From NCBI GenBank assembly GCA_945902075.1, contig CAMDMA010000026.1, positions 1 to 50,700 on the forward strand: DNA of 50,700 bases, read 5' to 3'. This document shows, one piece after another, positions 7,042 to 15,463 of the stretch; positions within the stretch are counted from its first letter, which is position 1, and every line of letters starts with the position of its first letter. Source of the stretch: Candidatus Kuenenia stuttgartensis (GTDB lineage Bacteria > Planctomycetota > Phycisphaerae > Phycisphaerales > SM1A02). The position numbers were made by a program, and so were the translations under genes. The notes beneath the pieces are model-generated. The model searched no databases and had not been told where the DNA came from. It worked only from the letters and a program-made list of their open reading frames with translations.

Positions 7042-9672
7042 TCATCTCGCCTCAATTCCCAATTCCTTTGAGGTGAACAAGCGGTTCCGGCCTTTCGTCT
7101 CCTCGCGGATCTTCGCGACAAACTCTGAGTCAATTGGGTCTGCAGCGTTGCCCCATGCGCTTCGCACATAGGTCAGTACAGCCGCAATCTCATCATCACC
7201 ACGAATCGGCGCGGCGGGCATCACTTGGTTGTAAAGCTGTCCGTCGACCTCTATTCGACCCTCAAGACCATGCAGCAAGATCTTGGTGAGTACTGCCGGA
7301 TCACCAAGCACGATCTCACTTCCACGCAACGGCGGATACACCGGCGGAAGCCCGCGGCCATTGGCCTGGTGACAGCTCATGCAATTTGAGAAGAGACGCT
7401 TTCCGAAGTCTGCAACAGACATTGTCGCAGCCTTCGCGATCACCGGCGCGATAAACGAGACATCCTCGCGGCCGATCCAGAAGATATTGCGGTCAATAGG
7501 CGTCGCAATCTGAAGTTCAACTGGTAAGCGATCAAGCATCGCAAACCACCCAAGAGGTTCTTGCGACGCGATAAGTTGTCGTGGCTCGCGGGCGTTCAAC
7601 TGCTGCTTTGCTGCGACACGATCGAGTATCGCCTGCGCGAGCCAGGGTCGTTCTTGCGCGACCGCAACGACGGCTTCGACTGTGCGTGAAAGTGTGCTCG
7701 GATTGGGCAAGCCCGATCCATCGTCAAGCAATAAGTCGGAAAACTCCGCTGCGAATGCTCGAGCAGCGATGGAGTCCGCAGCAAGCACGCGACCCGCGAG
7801 AATAGCCTCAAGAAGTTCACCTTCAGCTCCCGCCATCGCAGAAATGACCGCGCTGCGCATTTCCTTTGAACCGACATCCCGGCGAAGCGCCGTTTCAAGG
7901 ATTGCCATCCGCAGTGGAACGTCGAGCGCGCCAACCGAAAGCACAGCCTGCGCTCTCACGCGAATATCTTGGTCATGGATCACTCTTGTAAGCATTGAGG
8001 CAAGTGTTGCTGAATCGAGTGAACGTTCTGCGACTCGTATCGCATGAACTCGCGTCATTGCATCATCAGAAGTGAGTGCCAGCGACACGGTTTCCGCGTC
8101 GACAGCGTGAACTCCCGCGAGTGTCCAAAGTGTTTCAAGTCGCGCGGTGCGGTTCGCTGTCGTGCGGAGTTGCTCTAAGAGCGCATCGCGCACCGCACGA
8201 TCATCTCGCTCGATCAGGAGCCGCCGTGCCACTTCACGCACCGGCTTTTCCGGGCTCAAGAGTTGCGTGACAAGCTCCGTGGATGTCATGATCGCAAGAT
8301 TGGGCGCAGGATTTGATTCAGACCTCGTGGATTCAGACCTCGTGGATTCAGACCTCGTGGACTCTTGCTGCGTGGATTCTCGCTGCGTGCCTCCTGCATT
8401 CGTGCGCACAACCCGCCAAATGCGACCTGCATCAACTGGTTGCGCAAGCCCACGTGCATCAATCTGTTCACGCAGAAATGTGGTCATAAACTTTCGATGT
8501 TGGATGATGCCGCGATACATATCCGCGACATAAATGTTTCCGTCCGTTCCGGATGCACAAAACACTGGACGGAAGCGTTCGTCGGTTGAGGTCCAAAACG
8601 AGCGTGTCCCGTCAGCAGGCGTTGCGACGACCTTGCCTTCCACCTCGGAAATGCGATAGCGATGAATCAGATTTCCAGCGACTTCGCAGATGAGCGCACA
8701 GTTTTGCATGTCCGCACCCAGCGCTACGCCGTCATGAATATGTGGACTGCACGCCCCTGTGAAGTTCGCAAGCCGACCATCGCGCAAAACACCTTTTTGA
8801 TACGCGCGATTCACGCCGGGCGTCAGGTGAGAGGGGAACACGCGCATATCACTTGCGGCGCGCGATGGCACACCGTCGAAACTCTTCTGTGATGGATTCC
8901 GTGCCGCGTATGCTTTGGGTACAAGATCAACGAGGAGTGGATCAGAGTTCGGCGAGTAGTACAGCCGACCAACAGCATCCTCAGAGATTCCCCACTGACC
9001 GTGGGGCGATACCGGTTCCGGAATCAGCGAGATGTCATCAGGGATGAAGCGCACCGGATGCTGAGAGCAGACAAACGTGTTGTCGAGCGAGAACAGCAAC
9101 CCGTTTCCAGCATGCTCGGGATTGTCGGCGCCAGCGAATCCGCTTGCGACCACTCGTGATTCGTCACTCGTCCCATCACCGTTGGTATCTCGACAAAAGA
9201 GGAGATAAGGCGGCTCAATCACAAGGAGCCCATCGCGCCATAGTGCAATGGCGCGTGGCATCACGAGATTTTCAATGAAGATTTCCGCGTGATCCATCGT
9301 GCCGTCAGCGTCGGTGTCACGGAGAACCTTGACTCGCCCAAGCGGCTCACGCTCCCCGGCTCCTTCGGCATCGCGCATATATCCGCGCATCTCGAGCACC
9401 CACATCCGTCCGTCCGGTCCAAACTCAAACGCCACCGGCGCTTCAACCAACGGCTCGCTCGCGACCAGTTGGATCTCGTAGCCGTCGACGATGTTGAAAG
9501 TCTTCAACTCTTCAGCAGCACTACGAATCGGCGCATCATTCACCTGCCATTCTGCAGGGAGCGCCTCTTGCGATTCGCCTGGACGATCGCCGTTCTGTGC
9601 GAGCGTTGGCGTCGTGACACCGACTGCTGCAATGAAAATCAGGACGACGCAACGCGAGAAATGGGACGGCAT
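7042..9672 (-). CDS. PVC-type haem-binding membrane-bound dehydrogenase-like protein with HEAT repeats and cytochrome c domain
   Basis: An 876-aa secreted protein. The chosen start at 9672 opens a signal peptide (MPSHFSRCVVLIFIAAVGVTTPTLA); the frame is open to 9867 but that would overlap the divergent gene. Residues about 50-430 form a beta-propeller of the PVC membrane-bound dehydrogenase type (GYEIQLVASEP, FGPDGRMWVLEMRGY). A polar linker made of ESTRS repeats follows, then alpha-helical HEAT-like repeats (about 480-690). The C-terminus has a c-type haem site, CMSCH at 764-768, with VMPAAP later as a possible Met ligand region. Such proteins are hallmarks of Planctomycetes and are thought to oxidise sugars or other substrates in the periplasm. 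No specific substrate can be named. Confidence 0.88.
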   Translation of the reverse strand: MPSHFSRCVVLIFIAAVGVTTPTLAQNGDRPGESQEALPAEWQVNDAPIRSAAEELKTFNIVDGYEIQLVASEPLVEAPVAFEFGPDGRMWVLEMRGYMRDAEGAGEREPLGRVKVLRDTDADGTMDHAEIFIENLVMPRAIALWRDGLLVIEPPYLLFCRDTNGDGTSDESRVVASGFAGADNPEHAGNGLLFSLDNTFVCSQHPVRFIPDDISLIPEPVSPHGQWGISEDAVGRLYYSPNSDPLLVDLVPKAYAARNPSQKSFDGVPSRAASDMRVFPSHLTPGVNRAYQKGVLRDGRLANFTGACSPHIHDGVALGADMQNCALICEVAGNLIHRYRISEVEGKVVATPADGTRSFWTSTDERFRPVFCASGTDGNIYVADMYRGIIQHRKFMTTFLREQIDARGLAQPVDAGRIWRVVRTNAGGTQRESTQQESTRSESTRSESTRSESNPAPNLAIMTSTELVTQLLSPEKPVREVARRLLIERDDRAVRDALLEQLRTTANRTARLETLWTLAGVHAVDAETVSLALTSDDAMTRVHAIRVAERSLDSATLASMLTRVIHDQDIRVRAQAVLSVGALDVPLRMAILETALRRDVGSKEMRSAVISAMAGAEGELLEAILAGRVLAADSIAARAFAAEFSDLLLDDGSGLPNPSTLSRTVEAVVAVAQERPWLAQAILDRVAAKQQLNAREPRQLIASQEPLGWFAMLDRLPVELQIATPIDRNIFWIGREDVSFIAPVIAKAATMSVADFGKRLFSNCMSCHQANGRGLPPVYPPLRGSEIVLGDPAVLTKILLHGLEGRIEVDGQLYNQVMPAAPIRGDDEIAAVLTYVRSAWGNAADPIDSEFVAKIREETKGRNRLFTSKELGIEAR
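8315..8389 (-). repeat. 15-bp minisatellite in the linker of the haem-dehydrogenase
   Basis: Five 15-bp units in a row: three identical (GATTCAGACCTCGTG at 8315-8329, 8330-8344, 8345-8359) and two diverged ones (8360-8374, 8375-8389). Read on the minus strand they code for a repeated E-S-T-R-S-type linker between the propeller and the HEAT part. The array stays in frame, so copy number can change without breaking the protein. Confidence 0.92.
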
Positions 9673-9743
9673 CCAATCAGTGTAAAGGTTCCTGCGCAGT
9701 GATCGTGCGCTGCAAGCCTCCACCAAGAAAGTACGCTGCATGC

Positions 9744-10400
9744 ATGAAGCATCTGTCGTGTTCCGTCCGTAGTCTCCGCGCCGCCCAGGCCCAGTCATCA
9801 GACCGAGAACCGACAGCAGGCCGAAAAAAAGGCAAGAGAGCTGTGGCCGTCGCACTTCTGTTTGCATGCTTGAGTGCCTGTGATGTCATCCCATCACGGG
9901 ATCCAACCGGCGAGCGTTGCGTCGACGTGCGGGGTACCACGCTCGATGGTTCGCTCGTGAACATCCCCACAGATCTCGCGAACGCCCCCACCGTACTCCT
10001 CATCGTGTATCGACGAGAAGCGCAGTTCGACGCCGACCGTTGGCGCCTCGCACTCGACCAACTGGATGTTCGATGCCGAATTCTGCTGGTCCACGCGCTA
10101 CCAACGACATTTGGTGTCTTCTTCGCGCCAGTGCTTCGCCACGACCTCGCTGGAACTTTTGGGCTTCGCGAGAAGCCGCTTGTGCTTCCGCTCACGGGTA
10201 CAAGCGCGGATGATCTCTGCACACAGACCGGAATGGGGAACTCGCAGTTTGCCCATGTGCTTGTCATCGCCCCGAATGGCGAGATTGTGTTTGCCTTCGA
10301 ACAGGGTTACGCGCCAGAAACTGTGGAGCGTGTTCATACCGTGATTGAACAGCATCTTCCTGCTGAAGCAGATATTCCCCAAAGACCAATATCAGGGTGA
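9744..10400 (+). CDS. predicted lipoprotein with possible redoxin-like fold
   Basis: A 218-aa protein from the ATG at 9744. A positively charged stretch (GRKKGKRA) is followed by a hydrophobic run and a good lipobox (LSAC), so the mature protein is probably a membrane lipoprotein starting at that Cys. The n-region is long, and a GTG just before the hydrophobic run could be the true start. The mature part (GTTLDGSLVNIPTDLANAPTVLLIVYRR, LVIAPNGEIVFAFEQGY) recalls thioredoxin-like or Atp10-like folds in strand order, but the CxxC motif is missing. Function unknown. It is divergent from the haem-dehydrogenase (71 bases between starts) and its last 9 bases overlap the end of the convergent PstS-like gene. 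Confidence 0.65.
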   Translation: MKHLSCSVRSLRAAQAQSSDREPTAGRKKGKRAVAVALLFACLSACDVIPSRDPTGERCVDVRGTTLDGSLVNIPTDLANAPTVLLIVYRREAQFDADRWRLALDQLDVRCRILLVHALPTTFGVFFAPVLRHDLAGTFGLREKPLVLPLTGTSADDLCTQTGMGNSQFAHVLVIAPNGEIVFAFEQGYAPETVERVHTVIEQHLPAEADIPQRPISG

Positions 10401-11432
10401 ACGGTTCGTCGCCGGGGTCACGAGTTTCGCAAACTCACGATGTGCTTGCTCTGGTGAAAGACGGCGTTGTCCGAGAGCACTGATGGTTTCTTGCCCATCT
10501 TCGGAGACAAGAAAGCGAAGAAACTGCATCGCTGCAGGGTTCGGCTTTTTTGGATCGACAACGTAATAGAGGCGCAGTGAACGGCAGAGTGGATAGCGTC
10601 CTGTGCGAATCGTTTCATCGGTTGGCGCAACAAAACCGTTCCCATCAAGCGCTTCGATTTCAAGTTGGCGAACGCGCACTGCTTCAAAAAAAGCGCTGTA
10701 GTAGCCAATCGCATTTGGATCTGTTGCGACCGCTTGCAGGACGCTCGACGCGACCGGCTCCTCATTCACACTTGTTCGAAAAGTTCCGCCGAGTAGCACT
10801 ATGTCCTGCACAATCCCGTTAGATCCAGATCCTGAACCCATGCCAAAAAGTTCAATCTTCCGAGTGAACCATGTTGTGTCGCGGACACCTAAATCACCCC
10901 ACGTCACAACGGGCCCGCCACCACGTTTCCGCTCACGCCCAAAGACCCTATCCAAATCCTTGAGGCTGATGCGTGTGAGCGGGTTCAAGCGATTCACGCA
11001 AACAGCGATCGCATCAATCGCGATATCCACGTGCTCAACCCTGCATCCACGCGCTTTCTCAATAGCCTCTAGCTCAGAAGGCTTCATCGCACGACTCATT
11101 GGTGCGAGATCTGCCTCGCCCGACGCAAGCGCTTTTGGCGCAGCACCGGATCCAGACGATATGACCTCGAGTGCGATATCAGGCTGGGAGCTGCGGAATT
11201 GAGGCCGAACGGCGTTGAGTACGAGTCCGACAGCTGAGCTCCCGACGCACCGGATAGTGCCCGTGATCGCTGGATCCTCCATGAAAGTCGGATACGGACT
11301 TGCATCAATGTCCGTGGGCGGAATCGAGACAATCTCGAGCGCCGGAGCAACTACTGGAGCATCCTGTGGCACAGGAATCAATTGCGAAACGAGGTATGCG
11401 GCGATGAGAGAAGTGAGCTGAAGCGTCATCAT
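10392..11432 (-). CDS. PstS-like periplasmic phosphate-binding protein
   Basis: A 346-aa protein with an N-terminal signal sequence (LTSLIAAYLVSQLIPVPQ). After the leader, TIRCVGSSAVGLVL and ISSGSGAAPKALASGEADLAPMSRAMK have the phosphate-binding loop pattern of the PstS/SphX family (SGSG, then DIAPMSR-like). Later segments ISLKDLDRVFG, SGSGSNGIVQDIVLLGG and NAIGYYSAFF also fit. The expected role is high-affinity phosphate capture in the periplasm. No pstC, pstA, pstB or phoU is present in the window. It is the last gene of a seven-gene operon, overlapping the upstream coiled-coil gene by 4 bases (ATGA), with an OprP-type porin two genes up, which supports phosphate or another anion as ligand. 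Confidence 0.85.
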   Translation of the reverse strand: MMTLQLTSLIAAYLVSQLIPVPQDAPVVAPALEIVSIPPTDIDASPYPTFMEDPAITGTIRCVGSSAVGLVLNAVRPQFRSSQPDIALEVISSGSGAAPKALASGEADLAPMSRAMKPSELEAIEKARGCRVEHVDIAIDAIAVCVNRLNPLTRISLKDLDRVFGRERKRGGGPVVTWGDLGVRDTTWFTRKIELFGMGSGSGSNGIVQDIVLLGGTFRTSVNEEPVASSVLQAVATDPNAIGYYSAFFEAVRVRQLEIEALDGNGFVAPTDETIRTGRYPLCRSLRLYYVVDPKKPNPAAMQFLRFLVSEDGQETISALGQRRLSPEQAHREFAKLVTPATNRSP

Positions 11433-12892
11433 GATGCAGCTCTAGGTTTGTGCGCGGTGCGAGAAGCGAAGAGTAGTGCAAAGGTCAAGAGAATCAGCGC
11501 CGCCGTGATCCCACCAGCGAGCCATAACATGCGTGCCACGGTTTGCTCCAGACTCGCAATGCGTTGCTCTGTTGCTGTCGTGACTTCCTCAATAACGCCT
11601 TTGATTGCTGCAGATCCGGCCAGTGATTCTCCGTTTTCGATCAGTCTGTTCGCTTCGATGAGCGTCGTTGTCGCTTGATTGAGCAGTGCGCCATATTCCG
11701 CGATATCGACCGGCTTTGAAGGCGGTGCATTAGGATCAGGTGGACCTTTCAATTCAGCGACTTTGCCAAGAATGCGCTCTGATGTGTCCGCAAGGACCTG
11801 CACGGCATTGAGCGTCGGCTGTACTACAGACAGGGTTTCCTCGGCGGATTTGAGCGTTGGTGAGATTCCGTCCATGACCGCGCGAACATCGGCTGTTGCC
11901 TTGGTCGCATCGGCACTGATGGTTTTTACCTGCTCAAGTGCTGCATCAACGTCTTTTTGCCTGCGATCAATCTCGGCAAAGACAGCTTCACGCTCACTCA
12001 CGATCAGTTGTGGAATCTCATCCGCGAGCTTCGTGACTGTCTTTCCAAGGGCGTCGACTGACTTCGACATTCCATTCAGGTTCGAGAGTGCAAGCTTCGT
12101 TTCCTCCTTGGCAAGAACCTCGTCGGCGAGCGCCTGAGTCTGCCAGGTCACCAGGGTTGGAGCGCGCTTGGCGAGGTAAAACATCCGCTCGCCCATCCGT
12201 CGATACTGCGCAGCTTCATCCAGCGCATTCGTGAGCGGTTGGAACAAACCACCCCCTTCAGCAACTTCACTCACCAGTGATTCGCCGCGGCTCTTCGCAA
12301 AGTCATCAAAACGCACAAAGCTGACATCTTCGACACCGCGGTTTTCACGGCGCCATCCAGCGATCATAAAGTCGAGAGCAGCGAGTTGGTCTGCAAGAAA
12401 CACACGCGAAGCAATGCGCCAAACCTCCTCGCGCGCCTGACGCAATGCAGAGACAAGTGGCTCGCCGCGATCCTGACCGAATTCGCGGGTTGCGCGGTCA
12501 TCGTCGATCCAAACCTGGCTCGTGACTGTGACCATGATTGTCATGTCGAGTACTTGCGAAAACGGATCACCATTCGTGGCGATGTCATACGCGCTCGTCG
12601 TACTCTCAACCAAGAACCGCTGGGCGATCGCACGTGCATGTGCATCCGGATTCCCCTTGATGATCTCTGCAACCGCGTCTTCCATGAGCGTTCGATAGCG
12701 ATCCGCGAATGCGTTGGTGAGTTCATCAAGCTCTTCAAAACTAATCTTCTCGATCACCGCGCCGCGATTGAAATCTGTAGATCCAGTGAGAGCTTGCTCG
12801 CGTCGTGGAGGGGAACGACGAGACGTCGTACAGCCCTCGAAGCTTGGAAAAGATGTCACAAGAATGATCGTGGCAATGGAACGGGAATGCAT
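11429..12892 (-). CDS. coiled-coil envelope protein, possible lipoprotein, with C-terminal transmembrane helix
   Basis: A 487-aa protein not recognised as a named family. It begins with a short hydrophobic leader and a Cys at residue 21 in FEGC, an imperfect lipobox. The middle (about 265-390) is strongly heptad-patterned (LGKTVTKLADEI, EIDRRQKDVDAALEQVKTI) and should form a long coiled coil. Residues about 455-478 are a clear membrane helix (LAGGITAALILLTFALLF) followed by a basic tail. A protein attached at both ends could span the periplasm. It lies between an outer-membrane anion porin and a phosphate-binding protein and overlaps the latter by 4 bases, so a role in linking or stabilising that uptake module is a reasonable guess, not proven. 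Confidence 0.75.
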   Translation of the reverse strand: MHSRSIATIILVTSFPSFEGCTTSRRSPPRREQALTGSTDFNRGAVIEKISFEELDELTNAFADRYRTLMEDAVAEIIKGNPDAHARAIAQRFLVESTTSAYDIATNGDPFSQVLDMTIMVTVTSQVWIDDDRATREFGQDRGEPLVSALRQAREEVWRIASRVFLADQLAALDFMIAGWRRENRGVEDVSFVRFDDFAKSRGESLVSEVAEGGGLFQPLTNALDEAAQYRRMGERMFYLAKRAPTLVTWQTQALADEVLAKEETKLALSNLNGMSKSVDALGKTVTKLADEIPQLIVSEREAVFAEIDRRQKDVDAALEQVKTISADATKATADVRAVMDGISPTLKSAEETLSVVQPTLNAVQVLADTSERILGKVAELKGPPDPNAPPSKPVDIAEYGALLNQATTTLIEANRLIENGESLAGSAAIKGVIEEVTTATEQRIASLEQTVARMLWLAGGITAALILLTFALLFASRTAHKPRAAS

Positions 12893-12922
12893 AGTTGGAC
12901 CAGTGAACGAAGCGTCGAGTGA

Positions 12923-14443
12923 TCAGAACTGGAACTGGAGTTGTGAACGCACCACCCACTGCCCTTTGTTCGTAGTGCCGTTCGCTGCAGTGAAATCAGG
13001 AAGATAGTTGGCCCCCGATGCTGCAAAGTCGACAAGTGGATCGAACGAGTAGCCGAAGTCTGCGGTGAGCTTAATCTTGTTCTGCACGCCAGCAGGCCAC
13101 CAGTTTGCGCCAATCGTTGCAACGCTGAGTTTTTCTCCGGTTGCATTGAGTGCGGTCGGTGCGGTGCGGTATTGATCGGTGTCGCTGTTGCCAGTTTCGT
13201 AGCGAAGAAACGCCTCAACAGAATCTGTTACGAAGTACCCGCCTTGTGCGACTGCTCCCCACTGAGAAAGCGAATCATTGTCACCACCGTCGCGAACAAC
13301 TTGGGCTTCTTGCAGCCCAACATTGCGATAAACGCCGTAGACAAAGATGCTCGCGCCGCCGAAATCGATGCGTGCATCAGTCGTCGCACTCCAGACAACA
13401 TCAGGCGTTGCGCCGTCTGCGTTGGAAATCGGCTTCACTTGTTGGATGTAGCCTGCGATGCCGAAGAGTGCTGCTGCTTCCTCGCCGCGAAAACTCTGCA
13501 TGTCCCTGAACTGCCTCCACGCGCCACCAATTTTGTATTCTGCTCGGGCGATGAACGCGTAATCCGTCGAAACGGACGTGAAACTGCTGTTCTGACCGCC
13601 GGGAACTCCCAGTGCTTGGCCCGCATTCAGTGGTCCCGCAACATCTCCGGTTTGGCTATATGGCGCGGTTCCACGACCTTCTAGCTCCTCGCCGTAGTAA
13701 CCCTCGAAACGAATCGAATCGGATTCCCACGCCAATTCGAGGCCTTGCGATCTCGCTGCGCTGAAGAACGTGTTGACCAGTGATCGCTCAACTGCAAGCA
13801 ACCCATTTGCGGAGTCAATGAACTCTCGCAGAAACGGCAGTTTGAACTGGCCCGCACGAAGTGACCAACCTCCGCCGAAGTCCTTTTGAAGAAACGCATC
13901 CTCAAGTTCGGCGTCGCCACCCACGCGTGCGAAACCAAGTTTCACCTCATAGAACCATGATGGATCCACAATGTTTCCAAAGAACGTGAGTCGGGCACGA
14001 CGGAATTCAAAACCCCACGCGTCGTCGGCTGTTGACGACGAAGTCGAACCTGCCGCAGCTGGCTCGCTACCGATCTCACGACTGTTGTATGCCCAACGAA
14101 ATTGCGTGTCACCCTTGATACCGAGGGTGTAGTTCCCATCCGCACTTGCAAGAAAGAAGCCTTTCGACTTGTCCCATCCAGCGACTGCACCATCCGCAGC
14201 GAGATTCATGCGCGTCGCACTGTCTGCAAGTGTGTCAGCCACGATTGCGCGAATCTCATCTGCGCGTTCTTGGGTGAGCCATGCGCCATCCGAATTGACG
14301 CGATCCTCAAGTCGACCGATCTGCGCAGCAAGTTGGGCGTTCTGGTTGCGAAGCGCCTCAATTTCATTGAGTGCGCGCTGAAGATCATCTGCAGATGCCG
14401 TTTGCGTGGATGCCAGTGCACAGATAGCGATTGAGATCAGCAT
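12923..14443 (-). CDS. outer-membrane porin, phosphate-selective OprP/OprO type
   Basis: A 506-aa outer-membrane protein. The signal peptide (MLISIAICALASTQTASA) is followed by a heptad-rich segment (LNEIEALRNQNAQLAAQI), as in trimeric porins, and then by a long series of amphipathic beta strands. The segment FEFRRARLTFFGNI...WFYEVKLGF and LRAGQFKLPFLREF matches the conserved part of phosphate-selective porins O and P. The chain ends in LQFQF, with the terminal Phe typical of BamA-inserted barrels. It should pass phosphate or similar anions across the outer membrane. Its start overlaps the glycosyltransferase stop by 7 bases, and the coiled-coil and PstS-like genes follow closely. Confidence 0.88.
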   Translation of the reverse strand: MLISIAICALASTQTASADDLQRALNEIEALRNQNAQLAAQIGRLEDRVNSDGAWLTQERADEIRAIVADTLADSATRMNLAADGAVAGWDKSKGFFLASADGNYTLGIKGDTQFRWAYNSREIGSEPAAAGSTSSSTADDAWGFEFRRARLTFFGNIVDPSWFYEVKLGFARVGGDAELEDAFLQKDFGGGWSLRAGQFKLPFLREFIDSANGLLAVERSLVNTFFSAARSQGLELAWESDSIRFEGYYGEELEGRGTAPYSQTGDVAGPLNAGQALGVPGGQNSSFTSVSTDYAFIARAEYKIGGAWRQFRDMQSFRGEEAAALFGIAGYIQQVKPISNADGATPDVVWSATTDARIDFGGASIFVYGVYRNVGLQEAQVVRDGGDNDSLSQWGAVAQGGYFVTDSVEAFLRYETGNSDTDQYRTAPTALNATGEKLSVATIGANWWPAGVQNKIKLTADFGYSFDPLVDFAASGANYLPDFTAANGTTNKGQWVVRSQLQFQF

Positions 14444-15441
14444 GGTGGGGAATCCGTGTGCTTTAATGCGTGATGACGGGAATGAATGTGTTCTCGAACA
14501 ATGTAAGGTCTCGCCCCACCAACGGTGTCGTTGACGTCGCTCAAGAGCTCGAGCACGAAGCCCATCGCAAGAAAAAACAGTGCGGCAAGGAAAAACATGA
14601 TCGCAACCAGAAATGGCGGACGCGTTCCCATGTCCTTCGCAAACGCAAACTTTTCATAAAGCAGCCACGGCATCACCACGCAATCGACGAGCAGAAGAAG
14701 CAGACCGATCCGTCCGAAGAGATATAACGGACGCGCTTTGAAGCTCGACTGGAAACCGAGCATGAGAATGTCAAAGAAGACATCGAAGGACCGCGCCAGT
14801 CCATAGTGGCTCTTCCCTGCGAATCGCTCTTGGCACTCGATCCACAATTCGCTGGTGGCCCCACCGCGCATATGCACAAGCGCAGGGAGTAATCGGTGTT
14901 GTCCCGGCCGAAGCCGCAGTGACCGTGCCATCTCACCTTCAATTGCTTTGAAGCCGCCCATGTCGCGAATCTCACAACCTGTCACTGATCGCAAAAGAAA
15001 ATTCGCGATCTTGCTTGGTATCAGTTTGAGGTACTTCGATTCTTTGCGATTGGCGCGTGACCCCGACACGAGCACGAAGCCTTCTTCAAGGCGTTCAACG
15101 AGCTGATGAATATCCTCGGGCCGATGTTGAAGATCACCATCGGTGACGATGACGATGCGTCCGCGAGTCGCTTGAATCCCAGCATAGAGCGCGCTGCATT
15201 GGCCGACGTTGCGAGAGAGAAAAAAGCTGTGAAGCGCGGGATATTTCGCTGCGCCCGCTCGAAGTAGTTCCTCTGTCCGATCAGTCGATCCATCCGAAAC
15301 AACCACGATTTCATAGGACCGTCCAAGCGCAACCATCGCGGCGTCGGTGCGCCGCAAAAACTCCTCGACGCATAGTTCTTCGTTGTAGACCGGCGCGACA
15401 ACGGAGATGTCGATGGATTGAATGTTTCCGTCGTGCTTCAT
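14437..15441 (-). CDS. family 2 glycosyltransferase, GtrB/DPM1-like, with two membrane helices
   Basis: A 334-aa enzyme. The N-terminal GT-A domain is clear: ISVVAPVYNEE, VSDGSTDRT and the metal-binding TDGDLQHRPEDI. After the catalytic part come two long hydrophobic helices (about 238-258 IGLLLLLVDCVVMPWLLY and 273-298 FLVAIMFFLAALFFLAMGFVLELL), the layout of polyprenyl-phosphate glycosyltransferases such as GtrB, ArnC and DPM1-type enzymes. It probably loads a sugar onto undecaprenyl phosphate at the inner membrane. The sugar is unknown. It sits 22 bases after the YdjC-like deacetylase gene and overlaps the porin gene, so glycan modification of an envelope component is suggested by context. 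Confidence 0.9.
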   Translation of the reverse strand: MKHDGNIQSIDISVVAPVYNEELCVEEFLRRTDAAMVALGRSYEIVVVSDGSTDRTEELLRAGAAKYPALHSFFLSRNVGQCSALYAGIQATRGRIVIVTDGDLQHRPEDIHQLVERLEEGFVLVSGSRANRKESKYLKLIPSKIANFLLRSVTGCEIRDMGGFKAIEGEMARSLRLRPGQHRLLPALVHMRGGATSELWIECQERFAGKSHYGLARSFDVFFDILMLGFQSSFKARPLYLFGRIGLLLLLVDCVVMPWLLYEKFAFAKDMGTRPPFLVAIMFFLAALFFLAMGFVLELLSDVNDTVGGARPYIVREHIHSRHHALKHTDSPPC

Positions 15442-15463
15442 GTTCGCACTCTCAAATCAATGC

